Assembly: GCA_963832445.1 (NCBI GenBank)
Contig: CAWHUM010000018.1
Location: forward strand, 124,001-188,000
Direction of reading: 5' to 3'
DNA from: AWTP1-13 sp963832445
Lineage (GTDB): Bacteria > Pseudomonadota > Alphaproteobacteria > Rhizobiales > Hyphomicrobiaceae
DNA length: 64,000 nucleotides
How positions within the stretch are numbered: the first letter of the stretch is position 1; each line of letters starts with the position of its first letter. This document shows, one piece after another, positions 52,312-61,411 of this stretch. Under the pieces are notes generated by a model, which did no database searches, had not been told where the DNA came from, and worked only from the letters and a program-made list of their open reading frames with translations. Made by a program: the position numbers and the translations under genes.

Positions 52312-53433
52312 ATGGGATGGCAGATGCGGTATCTCGCTGCGCTTGCGGTGCTCGCTTCGCTCTCGGCGGTTCCGGCCATGCTGGCTGCCCAGGAGGCCGA
52401 ACTCAACGCAACGGCCGAGCGTGATGCAGCCGAGGCCGACGCCGCCAAGGCCGGCTCCAAAGGCACCACGAACGCCAAGGACGCCAAGCAGGCGAGCAAA
52501 ACGAAGCCTGCCAAGAAGGCGGTGGTGGTGCCGGCCAAGCTTCTGTTCGGCGCCGCCAAGACGCCCGCGCCGCTCGCCGCGCGCTCTATCGGCTTCTACG
52601 CCAAGGGCTGCCTTGCCGGCGCCGTGGCGCTGCCGGTCGACGGGCCGGCCTGGCAGGCGATGCGTCTGTCGCGCAATCGCAACTGGGGCCATCCTGACCT
52701 CATCGCGCTGGTCGAGAAGCTCGCGGTGGAAGCCAAGCAGAACGACGGCTGGCCTGGGCTGCTGGTGGGCGACATCTCGCAGCCGCGCGGGGGACCGATG
52801 CTTACCGGCCATGCCAGCCACCAGGTTGGCCTCGACGCCGACATCTGGCTCACGCCGATGCCCGATCGCCGGCTTACCGAAAAGGAGCGGGAGGAGCTTT
52901 CCGCCACGTCCATGCTGGCGGACGACCGCGTGTCGGTGAGCCCGCAGGTGTGGACCGAGGGGCACGCCCGCCTGCTCAAGCGCGCTGCCGGCTACAAGCA
53001 GGTCGAGCGGATCCTGGTGCACCCGGCCATCAAGAAGGCCGTGTGTGAGAGCGCGGCTGCCAAGGAAGGGGATCGCGCCTGGCTGAGCAAGGTCAGGGCG
53101 TATTGGGGCCACTACTATCATTTCCACGTCCGCATCGCCTGTCCCAAGGGCAGCGCCAACTGCGAGGCGCAGCCCTCCGTCGGCAGCGACGACGGCTGCG
53201 GGGCCGACCTCAAGCGCTGGCTGGCGCTGGTGAAGGCCCCGCCCAAGCCCGCTCCGCCCGGTGCTCCGCCCCCGGAGCGGAGGCCGATCACGCTCAGCCA
53301 GCTTCCCGCCGATTGCCGGGCAGTGCTGGCGGGCAGCGGCGCACCCATCCCGCCGGCACCTGTCCCGGCCAAGCAGGCCAAGCCCACCAAGCAGGCCAAC
53401 CCCGCCAAGCAGAAGACGCCCGTCACCAAGTAG
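52312..53433 (+). CDS. mepA: Penicillin-insensitive murein endopeptidase
   Basis: 373 residues from the ATG at 52312 (52324 is also possible). Signal peptide ending near AMLAAQ, then a Lys/Ala-rich linker. The LAS-family zinc site is present: GHASHQVGLDADIW (H and D ligands) and HYYHFHVRIACP. Cysteines in the second half may form disulfides. It cuts D-alanyl-meso-DAP cross-links in peptidoglycan in the periplasm. The C-terminal 60 residues are Pro/Lys/Gln-rich and probably bind the cell wall. Confidence 0.93.
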   Translation: MGWQMRYLAALAVLASLSAVPAMLAAQEAELNATAERDAAEADAAKAGSKGTTNAKDAKQASKTKPAKKAVVVPAKLLFGAAKTPAPLAARSIGFYAKGCLAGAVALPVDGPAWQAMRLSRNRNWGHPDLIALVEKLAVEAKQNDGWPGLLVGDISQPRGGPMLTGHASHQVGLDADIWLTPMPDRRLTEKEREELSATSMLADDRVSVSPQVWTEGHARLLKRAAGYKQVERILVHPAIKKAVCESAAAKEGDRAWLSKVRAYWGHYYHFHVRIACPKGSANCEAQPSVGSDDGCGADLKRWLALVKAPPKPAPPGAPPPERRPITLSQLPADCRAVLAGSGAPIPPAPVPAKQAKPTKQANPAKQKTPVTK

Positions 53434-53518
53434 CGGCCATGCTCTTGCCGCAATGCCCCGCCGGGATAGGCCGCAACGGGGAGTTGACGGACGCGCCGGG
53501 CTGGACCGGCGAGGGGCA

Positions 53519-54490
53519 ATGACGATCCTGATCACAGGCGCCACCGGGCTCATTGGGCGGGCGCTCACGCAATCGCTGGTCGACCATGGCATTCGGCCGC
53601 GCGTGGTGACGCGCAGGCCGCACCGCGCGCTCGAGATGTTCGACAGCCGTGTGACCGCGTTCGAGTGGCATCCGCGCACGGAGCCGCTTCCCGCCGATGC
53701 GCTCGATGGAGTGGAGCGCATCATCCATCTGATGGGAGAGCCGCTCTACGGGCCGCTGACGCGCGAGAAGAGAGCGCGCGTTGCGGCATCGCGCCGGATC
53801 GGCGCCGAGCGGATTGTCGATGCGCTGGGGGGCCGCTCGCGCGTGCATCTCGTTGCAGCCTCGAGCGTGTCGGTCTACGGCTACGGCGATGGGCCGGCGC
53901 TCACCGAGACCACCGCGGTGCAACCGCCGCGCAACAAGCTTGCCCTGGCGCTCATCGCCTGCGAGGAAGCGGCAGAGCCTCTGCGCGCAAGCGGTGCCGT
54001 CGTCACGCAAGTGCGCTTGGGCCCGGTGATCGCGCCCGGAACGTTCCCGGAGCAGCTCAAGGCGCTGTTCGACCGGCGTATGGCTTGGCGCAATGCCCAC
54101 CCCGAAGCCGCTATCCCGGCAATCGATCTCATCGATGCTGTGGGGCTGCTCACGTGGCTTGCGCTGTCGAGGCCCATGCCTGGCGCCATCCATGCCGTGG
54201 CGCCTGAGCCCCTGTACTCGGCGGACCTGGAGAAGTTGCTGGCCCAGGCCTCGCCGCGCCGCGGCCGCACCGGCCTGCCGCGCTGGATGCTGCGCCGGCA
54301 GATCGGCGTGCTCGCCGACTTTGTGCACAGCCGCCGGCGTGTGGTGCCGCGGCGCGCGCTCGACGCAGGCTTCACCTTCTCGCGCCCCGATCCGCTGGAA
54401 AGCGTGCGTTCCGTGCTTGCGCAACACGACGCCGCCCAAGGAGCAGCGCAAGGCGGCCCGGTGATCGGCGCCATGGCGCAGAGGGCCTAG
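53519..54490 (+). CDS. TIGR01777 family epimerase (YfcH-like extended SDR)
   Basis: 323 residues from the ATG at 53519, preceded by GAGGGG. ILITGATGLIGRALTQSL starts the Rossmann domain; VERIIHLMGEPLYG, ASSVSVYGYGD and QVRLGPVIAPG are typical of TIGR01777 proteins, whose substrate is unknown. No catalytic Tyr-x-x-x-Lys is clear; SVYG is in its place. It follows mepA by 85 bases. Confidence 0.88.
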   Translation: MTILITGATGLIGRALTQSLVDHGIRPRVVTRRPHRALEMFDSRVTAFEWHPRTEPLPADALDGVERIIHLMGEPLYGPLTREKRARVAASRRIGAERIVDALGGRSRVHLVAASSVSVYGYGDGPALTETTAVQPPRNKLALALIACEEAAEPLRASGAVVTQVRLGPVIAPGTFPEQLKALFDRRMAWRNAHPEAAIPAIDLIDAVGLLTWLALSRPMPGAIHAVAPEPLYSADLEKLLAQASPRRGRTGLPRWMLRRQIGVLADFVHSRRRVVPRRALDAGFTFSRPDPLESVRSVLAQHDAAQGAAQGGPVIGAMAQRA

Positions 54491-54520
54491 AGCAGGATCG
54501 CTAGGAACGATCTCGCTCTA
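54488..54520. terminator. Bidirectional hairpin between epimerase and msrA genes
   Basis: TAGAGCAGGATCG (54488-54500) pairs with CGATCTCGCTCTA (54508-54520) at 12 of 13 positions. It overlaps the epimerase stop and ends where msrA stops, so it may end both transcripts. Similar palindromes are common in rhizobial genomes. Confidence 0.5.
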
Positions 54521-55183
54521 GCCGGCCGCCGCCTTCAGGCCCACGCCCACAGGGCAGCTCAGCCCCGTGCCGCCGAGGCCGCAATAGCCGTGCGGCACCT
54601 TGGCCAGGTACTGCTGGTGATAGTCCTCGGCGAAGTAGAACTCGGGCGCATCGACGATCTCGGTAGTGATGGGCCCATAGCGGTTGGCTGAGAGCACCTT
54701 CTGATAGGCTTCCTTCGACGCTTCGGCCGCGCGCCGCTGCTCTGGCGAGGTCACGTAGATGCCTGAGCGATACTGGGTGCCGACGTCGTTGCCCTGGCGC
54801 ATGCCCTGCGTCGGGTCGTGGCTCTCCCAGAACGTCTTGAGCAGCGCCTCGTAGCTCACCTTCTTGGGGTCGTACACCACCAGCACGACCTCGTTGTGCC
54901 CGGTGCGGCCGGAGCAGACTTCCTCGTAGGTCGGGTTCGGCGTCAAACCGCCAGCGTAGCCCACGGCGGTCACGTGGATGCCGTCCCCCATCTCCCAGAA
55001 CTTGCGCTCCGCGCCCCAGAAGCAGCCAAGGCCGAAAATGGCCGTCTCGGTGCCCGCGGGATACGGGCCCTTGAGGGGACGCTTGTTGAGGAAGTGCGTG
55101 GCTGCGGTCGGGATCGGCTCAGTGCGGCCTTTGAGCGACGTCTCTGCAGTTGGCATCTCGCTCTTTCTGCGGGCGAACAGCAT
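54518..55183 (-). CDS. msrA: Peptide-methionine (S)-S-oxide reductase MsrA
   Basis: 221 residues. Catalytic C54 in GLGCFWGAERKFWEM; GYAGGLTPNPTYEEVCSGRTGH, YEALLKTFWESHDPT and the late FYFAEDYHQQYLAK are MsrA hallmarks. C-terminal Cys in YCGLGGTGLSCPVG serve the regeneration disulfide. It reduces methionine S-sulfoxide in proteins. No MsrB is nearby. Confidence 0.96.
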   Translation of the reverse strand: MLFARRKSEMPTAETSLKGRTEPIPTAATHFLNKRPLKGPYPAGTETAIFGLGCFWGAERKFWEMGDGIHVTAVGYAGGLTPNPTYEEVCSGRTGHNEVVLVVYDPKKVSYEALLKTFWESHDPTQGMRQGNDVGTQYRSGIYVTSPEQRRAAEASKEAYQKVLSANRYGPITTEIVDAPEFYFAEDYHQQYLAKVPHGYCGLGGTGLSCPVGVGLKAAAG

Positions 55184-55291
55184 AGGGACTCCACGGTTTT
55201 AGGGAATGGCCTGCTAAATATAGTGTCGCAGACACCGGGGCGCCACAAACTCACGTTGGCTTGAACTGGTAGCCGGCCGACGGCCGCGCGT

Positions 55292-55606
55292 TCAGTTGGC
55301 GTAGATATTGATGCCCCGGCGCCGCCTGCCGGCATACGCCAGCAACAGGCCGAGTACCCCGAACACGGCCCAGGCCGGCAGCTGGAGGACCTTCGCAATG
55401 CCCCAGGTCCAGACCAGGGGGTGCGCGTTGCGCTGTACACCATTCTGCGCCGATTTGAGAGATGTCGGCGAAATGGCCGACCACATATCTTGCACGGTGG
55501 CAAAGCTGACGCGGCCGGCAGCTTGCGAGACCGTCCCGTCGTAGACGGCGAGGATCACCGCCACGAGCAAAAGGAAGCCTGCCAGAAATCGCACCAGAGC
55601 TTTCAT
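55292..55606 (-). CDS. Hypothetical two-helix membrane protein
   Basis: 104 residues from the ATG at 55606. A first membrane helix (LVRFLAGFLLLVAVILAVYDG) and a second near the C-terminus (VLQLPAWAVFGVLGLLLAYAG) flank a short soluble loop with SFATVQDMWSAISPTSL. The end is basic (RRRRGINIYAN). Found in rhizobia without function. It stands alone between msrA and the first GlsB gene; the 223-base gap upstream shows nothing. Confidence 0.75.
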   Translation of the reverse strand: MKALVRFLAGFLLLVAVILAVYDGTVSQAAGRVSFATVQDMWSAISPTSLKSAQNGVQRNAHPLVWTWGIAKVLQLPAWAVFGVLGLLLAYAGRRRRGINIYAN

Positions 55607-55829
55607 GGTCGTGCGACCTGTACCCGAGCTGATCTCATCGTCACGAGCCCGCGCCGACGGACCCGACAGTGAACGCAGCATCCCCCGCCGCCAGCCGGCC
55701 GCAGGGCTTGCAACACCGTTCTTTTAGCAGCTTGCCGGAAAAGGCGAAAACGACGATAGTGCGGCCGCGCTTGCCCTGGCTGGCCGCCGGGGGCCGTGGG
55801 CTGTGGCTGGGAGCGTTGAAGGGGAGGCT

Positions 55830-56081
55830 ATGGAAACTCTGATCATGTGGGCGGGCAGCGGCGCCGTCGTCGGCTGGCTGGCCAATCAAATCATGACCGA
55901 CCGCAGCTATGGCTTGCAGGGCGACATCGTCATCGGCGCCGTGGGTGGCCTTGTCGGCGGTCTGCTTTTCCCGCAGCTCGGCTTCCTGCTTGGCGGCGGG
56001 CTGCTTGGCCATATCGTCAACGGCGTGGTCGGCGCGGTGATCGGCGTGTTCGCCAGCCGTTACGTCAAGCAGGCCGCCTAG
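55830..56081 (+). CDS. GlsB/YeaQ/YmgE family stress membrane protein
   Basis: 83 residues from the ATG at 55830, behind GGGGAGG. Three short helices with GWLANQIM, GAVGGLVGGLLFPQLG and VNGVVGAVIGVFASRYV, the transglycosylase-associated pattern. Stress-induced inner-membrane protein in relatives. A second copy lies at 57628-57882, 1.5 kb away. Confidence 0.92.
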   Translation: METLIMWAGSGAVVGWLANQIMTDRSYGLQGDIVIGAVGGLVGGLLFPQLGFLLGGGLLGHIVNGVVGAVIGVFASRYVKQAA

Positions 56082-56141
56082 GCTCACGCGCGCGGCCGAT
56101 CCAGCGCGGCACGCGGCAACGTCGGAAAATCCAATCGTCTG

Positions 56142-57329
56142 CTAGACGATGCGCTTTTCGCGCAGCGCAGCGATTGCCTTTGGCGTGTAGCCGAGTTCGC
56201 CGAGGATCTTGTCGGTGTGCTCGCCGAGCTTTGGTGCGCGATGGCGGATCGAGCCCGGCGTTTCCGACAACCACACCGGCACCTTGGCGAGCGGTGCCGG
56301 CCGCGGCGCGCCGGGGAACTCGGTCTCCTGGAAGAAGCCCATCGCCCTGATGTGCGGGTCGTCGAGCGTCTGCTGCGGCTTCAGCACCGGGCCTGCCGGG
56401 AATCTTGGCCGTACCTAGGATCTCCAGGGCGTCGGCCGTGGTCCGACCCGCGCACCAGCGGCTCATGCGCTCGCTGATGATGGCGCCGTTGTCGCCGCGC
56501 TTTATGTCGTCCTTGAAGCGAGGATCGGTGAGCCAGTGCTCCTCGTCCATCAGTTTTGCCCAGCGCTTGAATAGGGGCTGGCCGATCACCTGAACCAGGA
56601 TCGATCCATCCTTGGTGCGGAAGATGTCGACCGGGGCGGCGGTCTGGCCGCGGTTGCCGGTGGGGACGCGGTTGGCCTGGATCACCGCCTGCTCGATCAG
56701 CAGCGCATTGCCGAACGTCACGGCCGTGGCAAGCAGCGCGCCTTGCACCCACTGACCTTTGCCGGTGACCTTGCGCGCCATCAGCGCCGCCATGGTGCCG
56801 AACGCGCAATGCAGCGCCGTGCCGAAGTCCACCCACGGCACTTGCGCGCGATAGGGCTGGCCCTCGGTGCCGGTCATGTAGACCGCGCCCGACATGACCT
56901 GGCCGATGCCGTCGAAGCCCACGCGGTCGCTGTAGGGGCCGCCATTTCCGTACGCCGAGACCGTCGTGAGGATGATGTCGGGCTTCACCGCCTTGCAGCG
57001 ACGTCATAGTCGAGCTTCATGGCGGCGAGCGTCTGCGGCGGCAGGTTGGCGATGACGACGTCGGCGGTGGCGACGAGCTTCCGCACGATCTCTTGCCCCT
57101 CGGGCACCATCGGGTCGAGCGTCAGGCCCAGCTTGTTGCGGTTGATCTGCAGGAACAGCGCGCCTTCCCCGGTCTCCGCCACCGGCGCCTGGAAGCGGTC
57201 CTCGCTGCCCTCGCGCTTCTCGATGCGAATCACCTCCGCCCCGTGCTCGGCCAGCATTGCAGCGCAGTACGGCCCGGCGATGTAGCGGCCGAAGTCCAGC
57301 ACGCGGATGCCTTCCAGAACGCCGGCCAT
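56142..57329 (-). CDS. CoA transferase, CaiB/BaiF family, frameshifted twice
   Basis: About 395 residues. N-terminus LEGIRVLDFGRYIAGPYCAAMLAEHGAEVIRIE is diagnostic. The family Asp is in RVGFDGIGQVMSG, with AYGNGGPYSD before it. The frame changes near 57000 and near 56398, where one C too many in CCC breaks KIPAGPVLKPQQTLDDPHI. It ends at 56142. It moves CoA from an acyl-CoA donor to another acid. The gene lies between two GlsB-like genes. Single-base homopolymer shifts suggest sequence errors. Confidence 0.9.
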
Positions 57330-57627
57330 GCAGCCCCCCCAATCGTTGTTTGCGTCTGCGCCTCTATTTGCGCCATCGGAGCTGCGCGAGCAGTCTTGGG
57401 CAACCCGTTGGCGCCTATCGGCCTTTGATCAAGTTAACACAGCGCGTGATCGAGGAGCCCGGCGTTTTTTGCTGCTCTGCAGCCAAACCAAATCGGTGCG
57501 TAGGCGGCGGTTGTGCTGGCTGCGATGGACTAGGCGCGCTAACCTGCGAGCGCTGCCCGGGCCGCAGGAGGCCGCCCGCGCGCGGGCATGATCTGATCGA
57601 GACAGCGGCCTTAAAGGGAGCGAAGTC

Positions 57628-57882
57628 ATGCCTGGCATCGAAGCTCTTATCATCTGGCTTATCATCGGCGCGATCGCGGGTTGGCTGGCCGGTCAGATAA
57701 TGACTGGCGGCGGGTTCGGTCTCGTCGGCAATATCATCGTCGGCATTGTCGGTGCGTTCGTTGCGGGTTGGCTGCTGCCGCGCATCGGCATCTATATCGG
57801 CGGCGGCATTATCGGCGACATCATCAACGCCGTGATCGGCGCTGTCATCGTGTTGTTCGTGATCAGCCTGGTCAAGCGATAG
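57628..57882 (+). CDS. GlsB/YeaQ/YmgE family stress membrane protein, second copy
   Basis: 84 residues with AGGGAGCG before the ATG. GWLAGQIMTGGGFGLVGNIIVGIVGA, then LPRIGIYIGGGIIGD and a final helix VIGAVIVLFVISLVKR. It is a divergent paralogue of the protein at 55830-56081. The 298-base gap upstream holds no other gene; no clear promoter was picked out. Confidence 0.92.
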   Translation: MPGIEALIIWLIIGAIAGWLAGQIMTGGGFGLVGNIIVGIVGAFVAGWLLPRIGIYIGGGIIGDIINAVIGAVIVLFVISLVKR

Positions 57883-57946
57883 CCAGCAGTAGCGGTGGAG
57901 CGGCGCCGGACAACCGCCGCTCCGCTTGCTCAGCCGCGTTGGCGCC

Positions 57947-58315
57947 TCATGCGGCGGTCTCTTCTTGTGCTCGCGCCGCCAATGCGGGATCGGCGGCGAT
58001 CACGCGCAGATAGCTGAGAACGGCGCGCTCCGGTAGGCGCCGGCCCTGCTCCCAATTCTGCAGAGCATCGAGATCGAGATTGTAACGGCGCGCAAACTGC
58101 TCTTGAGTCATTGCCAGCTTGAGGCGTAGGGCACGCACATCGATCGGGCCAGTCACAATTCTTGCCGCTTTGACACCGGCCTTGCGCAGCTCGATGGCGA
58201 GCGCCGACAGGTTCTCGACAGTCGGCACGCCCACAACGGCTTCTCCGTTAGCCAGCATCGCCTCGATCGTCCGCTTGGCGCGCAGCATGGTCATGCCGCG
58301 GCGAGCCAGAGCCAT
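57947..58315 (-). CDS. HTH-domain protein, putative antitoxin/autoregulator
   Basis: 122 residues from the ATG at 58315, 31 bases after the stop of the upstream gene; starting at 58453 would force a 107-base overlap. The C-terminal half is a Cro/C1-type helix-turn-helix: DVRALRLKLAMTQEQFARRYNLDLDALQNWEQGRRLPERA. The N-terminal half (LRAKRTIEAMLANGEAVVGVPTVENLSALAIELRKAGV) resembles HigA/MqsA-like antitoxins. It probably binds the palindrome upstream of its partner. Confidence 0.75.
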   Translation of the reverse strand: MALARRGMTMLRAKRTIEAMLANGEAVVGVPTVENLSALAIELRKAGVKAARIVTGPIDVRALRLKLAMTQEQFARRYNLDLDALQNWEQGRRLPERAVLSYLRVIAADPALAARAQEETAA

Positions 58316-58346
58316 CGTTGCGTCGATGGCCTTGAGCTTGCTGGGG

Positions 58347-58691
58347 TCAGCTCCCGGACGCAGGACCAGATCGGCGGGTGAACCGGAGCGGACGCGGTCG
58401 ACGACCCGGACGGGCCCCAGTCGTGCGAACCGCTCCTTCAATTTCGATCGCATCGTAATCCATCCTGTCCATGACGACGTCTGCCAGGATACGCAAGTTT
58501 GCTGCGCCAACTGCGCTGACCCCCGCACCCTGCATGTGCATCCTGACCAAGCGTAGTGTTCGGCCGTGGTCCTCTACCTCCGCCATCGCCAGGATGCAGC
58601 CAGAGGGTGTCACGAACCTCACCGTCACAACCGGGTCGTCAGTCTCGTCATCGACGATGTCGAACGCAATGTCGCCCGGTCGCCAGCGCAT
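58347..58691 (-). CDS. Hypothetical protein linked to the HTH gene
   Basis: 114 residues. Opens MRWRPGDIAFDIVDDETDDPVVTVRFV and carries GAGVSAVGAANLRILADVVMD and IEIEGAVRTTGARPGRRPRPLRF, a repeated pattern in rhizobial proteins paired with HTH regulators. The late RTTGARPGRRPRP part looks like a ligand or nucleic-acid contact, and the overall alpha/beta size fits a small acetyltransferase-like or toxin-like fold. No known family is certain. Only eight bases separate the start from a palindromic operator. Confidence 0.65.
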   Translation of the reverse strand: MRWRPGDIAFDIVDDETDDPVVTVRFVTPSGCILAMAEVEDHGRTLRLVRMHMQGAGVSAVGAANLRILADVVMDRMDYDAIEIEGAVRTTGARPGRRPRPLRFTRRSGPASGS

Positions 58692-58696
58692 GGCGA

Positions 58697-58725
58697 CATA
58701 TACGCCTTTGGCGTATAATTTTCAA
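58697..58725 (-). promoter_or_regulatory. Promoter and palindromic operator of the two-gene module
   Basis: On the minus strand TTGAAA (58725-58720), 17 bases, TATATG (58702-58697) is a near-consensus promoter. TATACGCC-TTT-GGCGTATA (58699-58717) is a perfect 8-bp inverted repeat over the spacer and -10 box. The -10 ends five bases before the ATG at 58691, so the mRNA would be leaderless or nearly so. Confidence 0.65.
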
Positions 58726-58793
58726 GCGCTAGAGTTCTGCCGTTCACGGGGCGATGTTCGACGGTCGACAGCGCCGGCAATCCGACTTCCCCT

Positions 58794-60100
58794 TCAAGGC
58801 CGCACTTGGCCGGTGCCGCGCACGACGTACTTGAAGGTGGTGAGCTGCTCGACGCCGACGGGACCGCGCGCGTGCAGGCGGCCGGTGGCGATGCCGATCT
58901 CGGCGCCCATGCCGAACTCGCCGCCGTCGGCGAACTGGGTCGAGGCGTTGTGCAGCACGATGGCGCTGTCGAGCGCGGGCGAGGAAGCGCTCGGCGGTCG
59001 CCTGGTCTTCCGCGACGATGCAGTCGGTGTGCTGCGAGCCGTACTTGCGGATGTGGGCGATCGCCGCGTCGACGCCGTCGACGACCTTCACCGCGATGAT
59101 GGCGTCGAGATACTCGGTCGACCAGTCCTGCTCGGTCGCCGGCTTGACCCGGGGATCGGCCTTCTGCGCAGCCGCGTCGCCGCGCACCTCGCAGCCCGGC
59201 CTCGAGCAGCGCCGCGACCAGCGCCGGCAGCGTGCCCGCGGGCGCGCGCGTCGACCAGCAGCGTCTCGGTGGCGCCGCACACGCCGGTGCGCCGCATCTT
59301 GGCGTTGACGACGATGCGCGCTCGGCCATCTCCGAGTCGGCGCCGCGGTCGACGTAGGTGTGGCAGATGCCTTCCAGGTGCGCGAACACCGGCACGCGCG
59401 CCTCGTCCTGCACGCGCGCCGACCAGGCTCTTGCCGCCGCGCGGCACGATCACGTCGATGGCGCCGTCGAGGCCCTTCGAGCATCATGCCGACCGCCTCG
59501 CGGTCGGTGGTCGGCACCAGCTGGATGGCGTCTCGGGCAGGCCGGCCGCGCGCAGCCCGCGGCCAGGCAGACGCTGGATGGCGCGGCTCGAGTGATGGCT
59601 GTCCGAGCCGCCGCGCAGGATCGCGGCGTTGCCGGCCTTGAGGCACAGCGCGCCGGCGTCGGCCGTCACGTTGGGCCGGCTCTCGTAGATGATGCCGATG
59701 ACGCCGAGCGGCACGCGCACGCGCTCGATCTCGAGGCCGTTGGGCCGCGTCCACCGCGCCAGCACGCCGCCGACCGGATCGGGCAGCGCGGCGATGTCCT
59801 CCAGCCCCTTCGCCATCGCCTCGATGCGCTTGGGGTCGAGCATCAGGCGGTCGAGAAGGCGGCCGTGACGGCCAGCGGCTCTTCGGCGGCGGCCATGTCG
59901 CTGGCGTTGGCCTCCAGGATGGCATGCAGTCCGCGCGACGCAGCTCGCGCGCGGCGGCCAGGAGCGCGGCGTTCTTGGCCTCGGTGGACGCGAGCGCCAG
60001 ATTCTGCGGCAGCCGCGCGTGCGCCGGCGGCCGATCGCCCGCATCGCCTGGGTCGACATCGGCCAGCGTCTCGGGCTTCCGCCTTGGGCGTCGCGTTCAT
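58794..60100 (-). CDS. proA: Glutamate-5-semialdehyde dehydrogenase, many frameshifts
   Basis: Start ATG at 60100 (MNATPKAEA), overlapping the proB stop; stop at 58794. Colinear fragments in several frames: VRVPLGVIGIIYESRPNVTADAGALCLKAGNAAILRGGSD, VPVFAHLEGICHTYVDRGAD, the catalytic Cys in TGVCGATETLLVD, and STEYLDAIIAVKVVDGVDAAIAHIRKYGSQHTD, ending TTFKYVVRGTGQVRP. It reduces glutamyl-5-phosphate in proline synthesis. At least eight single-base shifts occur. The gene is otherwise complete, so I read this as poor sequence quality. Confidence 0.9.
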
Positions 60101-61277
60101 TCCTTGTTGGTCCTGCTCAGCACCATGTCGTCGCGATGGATCAGCTCGGCGCGGCCCGCGATAGCCCAGGATGGCGGCGATCTCGCCGCTCTTGCGGCCG
60201 ATGATACGCTCGCGCATCGGCCGCGCGCATAGGCGACGAGGCCGCGCCCGAGCTCGCGGCCGCTCGGGCGCCGCGGATGATGACGGCATCGCCGCGCTCG
60301 AACGCGCCCTCGACCCGCGTCGACGCCGGCCGGCAGCAGGCTCTTGCCGGCGAGCAGCGCCTGCTCGGCGCCGGCGTCGATGACCAGCGCGCCCTTGGGC
60401 TCGAGCTGGCCCGCGATCCAGCGCTTGCGCGCCGTCACGGGATCGGACGGCGCCAGGAACCAGGTGCAGGCGCGCGCCCTCGGTCAGCGCGCCGCAGCGG
60501 ATGCAGCACCTTGCCCGACGGCGATCACCATGTCGGAGCCGGCGGCCAGCGCGATGCGGCGCCGCCTCGATCTTGGTCACCATGCCGCCGCGCGACAGCT
60601 CGGTGCCGGCGCTCGCCGGCCATGGCCTCGATCTCCGGCGTGATCTGCGCGCACCTCGGCGAGAGCGGCGTCGCGTCGGATCGCTGCCGGCGGATCGGCG
60701 GTGTAGAGGCCGTCGATGTCGGAGAGCAGCACCAGGCAGTCGGCGCTCATCATGCTGGCGACGCGGGCGGAGAGGCGGTCGTTGTCGCCGTAGCGGATCT
60801 CGCCGGTGGCCACCGTGTCGTTCTCGTTGACCACCGGGACGGCGCCGCTGGGCGAGCAGCGTGGCGATGGTCTGCGCGCGCGTTGAGATAGCGGCGGCGC
60901 TCCTCGGTGTCGCCGAGCGTGAGCAGGATCTGCGCGGCGGTGAGCCCGTGCGCCTTGAGCACGTCCTGGTAGGCGCTGGCGAGCGAGATCTGCCCGACGG
61001 CGGCGGCCGCCTGCGACTGTTCGAGCTCCAGCTCGCCCCGCGGCAGGCCCGAGCACGTGCCGGCCGAGCGCGATGGCGCCGGACGAGACCAGGATCACCT
61101 GCTTGCCCGCTTCGGCCGAGGCGGCGACGTCGTGCGGCCAGCGAGTCGAGCCAGGCCGCGTTGAGCGCGCCGCCGCGCGCGGTCGACCAGCAGGCTCGAG
61201 CCGATCTTGACGACGATGCGGCGGGCATTGGCCCACTGCGGGCGGGCGGCGGTCTGGCGGGCTTCGGCGGCGGACAT
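60097..61277 (-). CDS. proB: Glutamate 5-kinase, many frameshifts
   Basis: Start ATG at 61277 (MSAAEARQTAA), stop at 60097 within the proA start (ATGA). Fragments in order: ARRIVVKIGSSLLVD, VSSGAIALGRHVLG, NENDTVATGEIRYGDNDRLSARVASMMSADCLVLLSDIDGLYTADP, GGMVTKIEAA, and a C-terminal PUA part ending MVLSRTNKE. It phosphorylates glutamate for proline. It is coupled to proA. Frames change at least eight times; sequence error is the likely cause. Confidence 0.9.
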
Positions 61278-61411
61278 CGGTAGCGGCTCGGGTTGCGGCG
61301 CCTCTGTAGCAGGATTTGGCCGCCGCCGTCAGGGCTTGCGTTGGCCACCTTTGCGCAAGGCTAACATCGGGTGCCGGGCTATGGTGCCGATCTCAAGGAT
61401 GAAGCCGCGCC

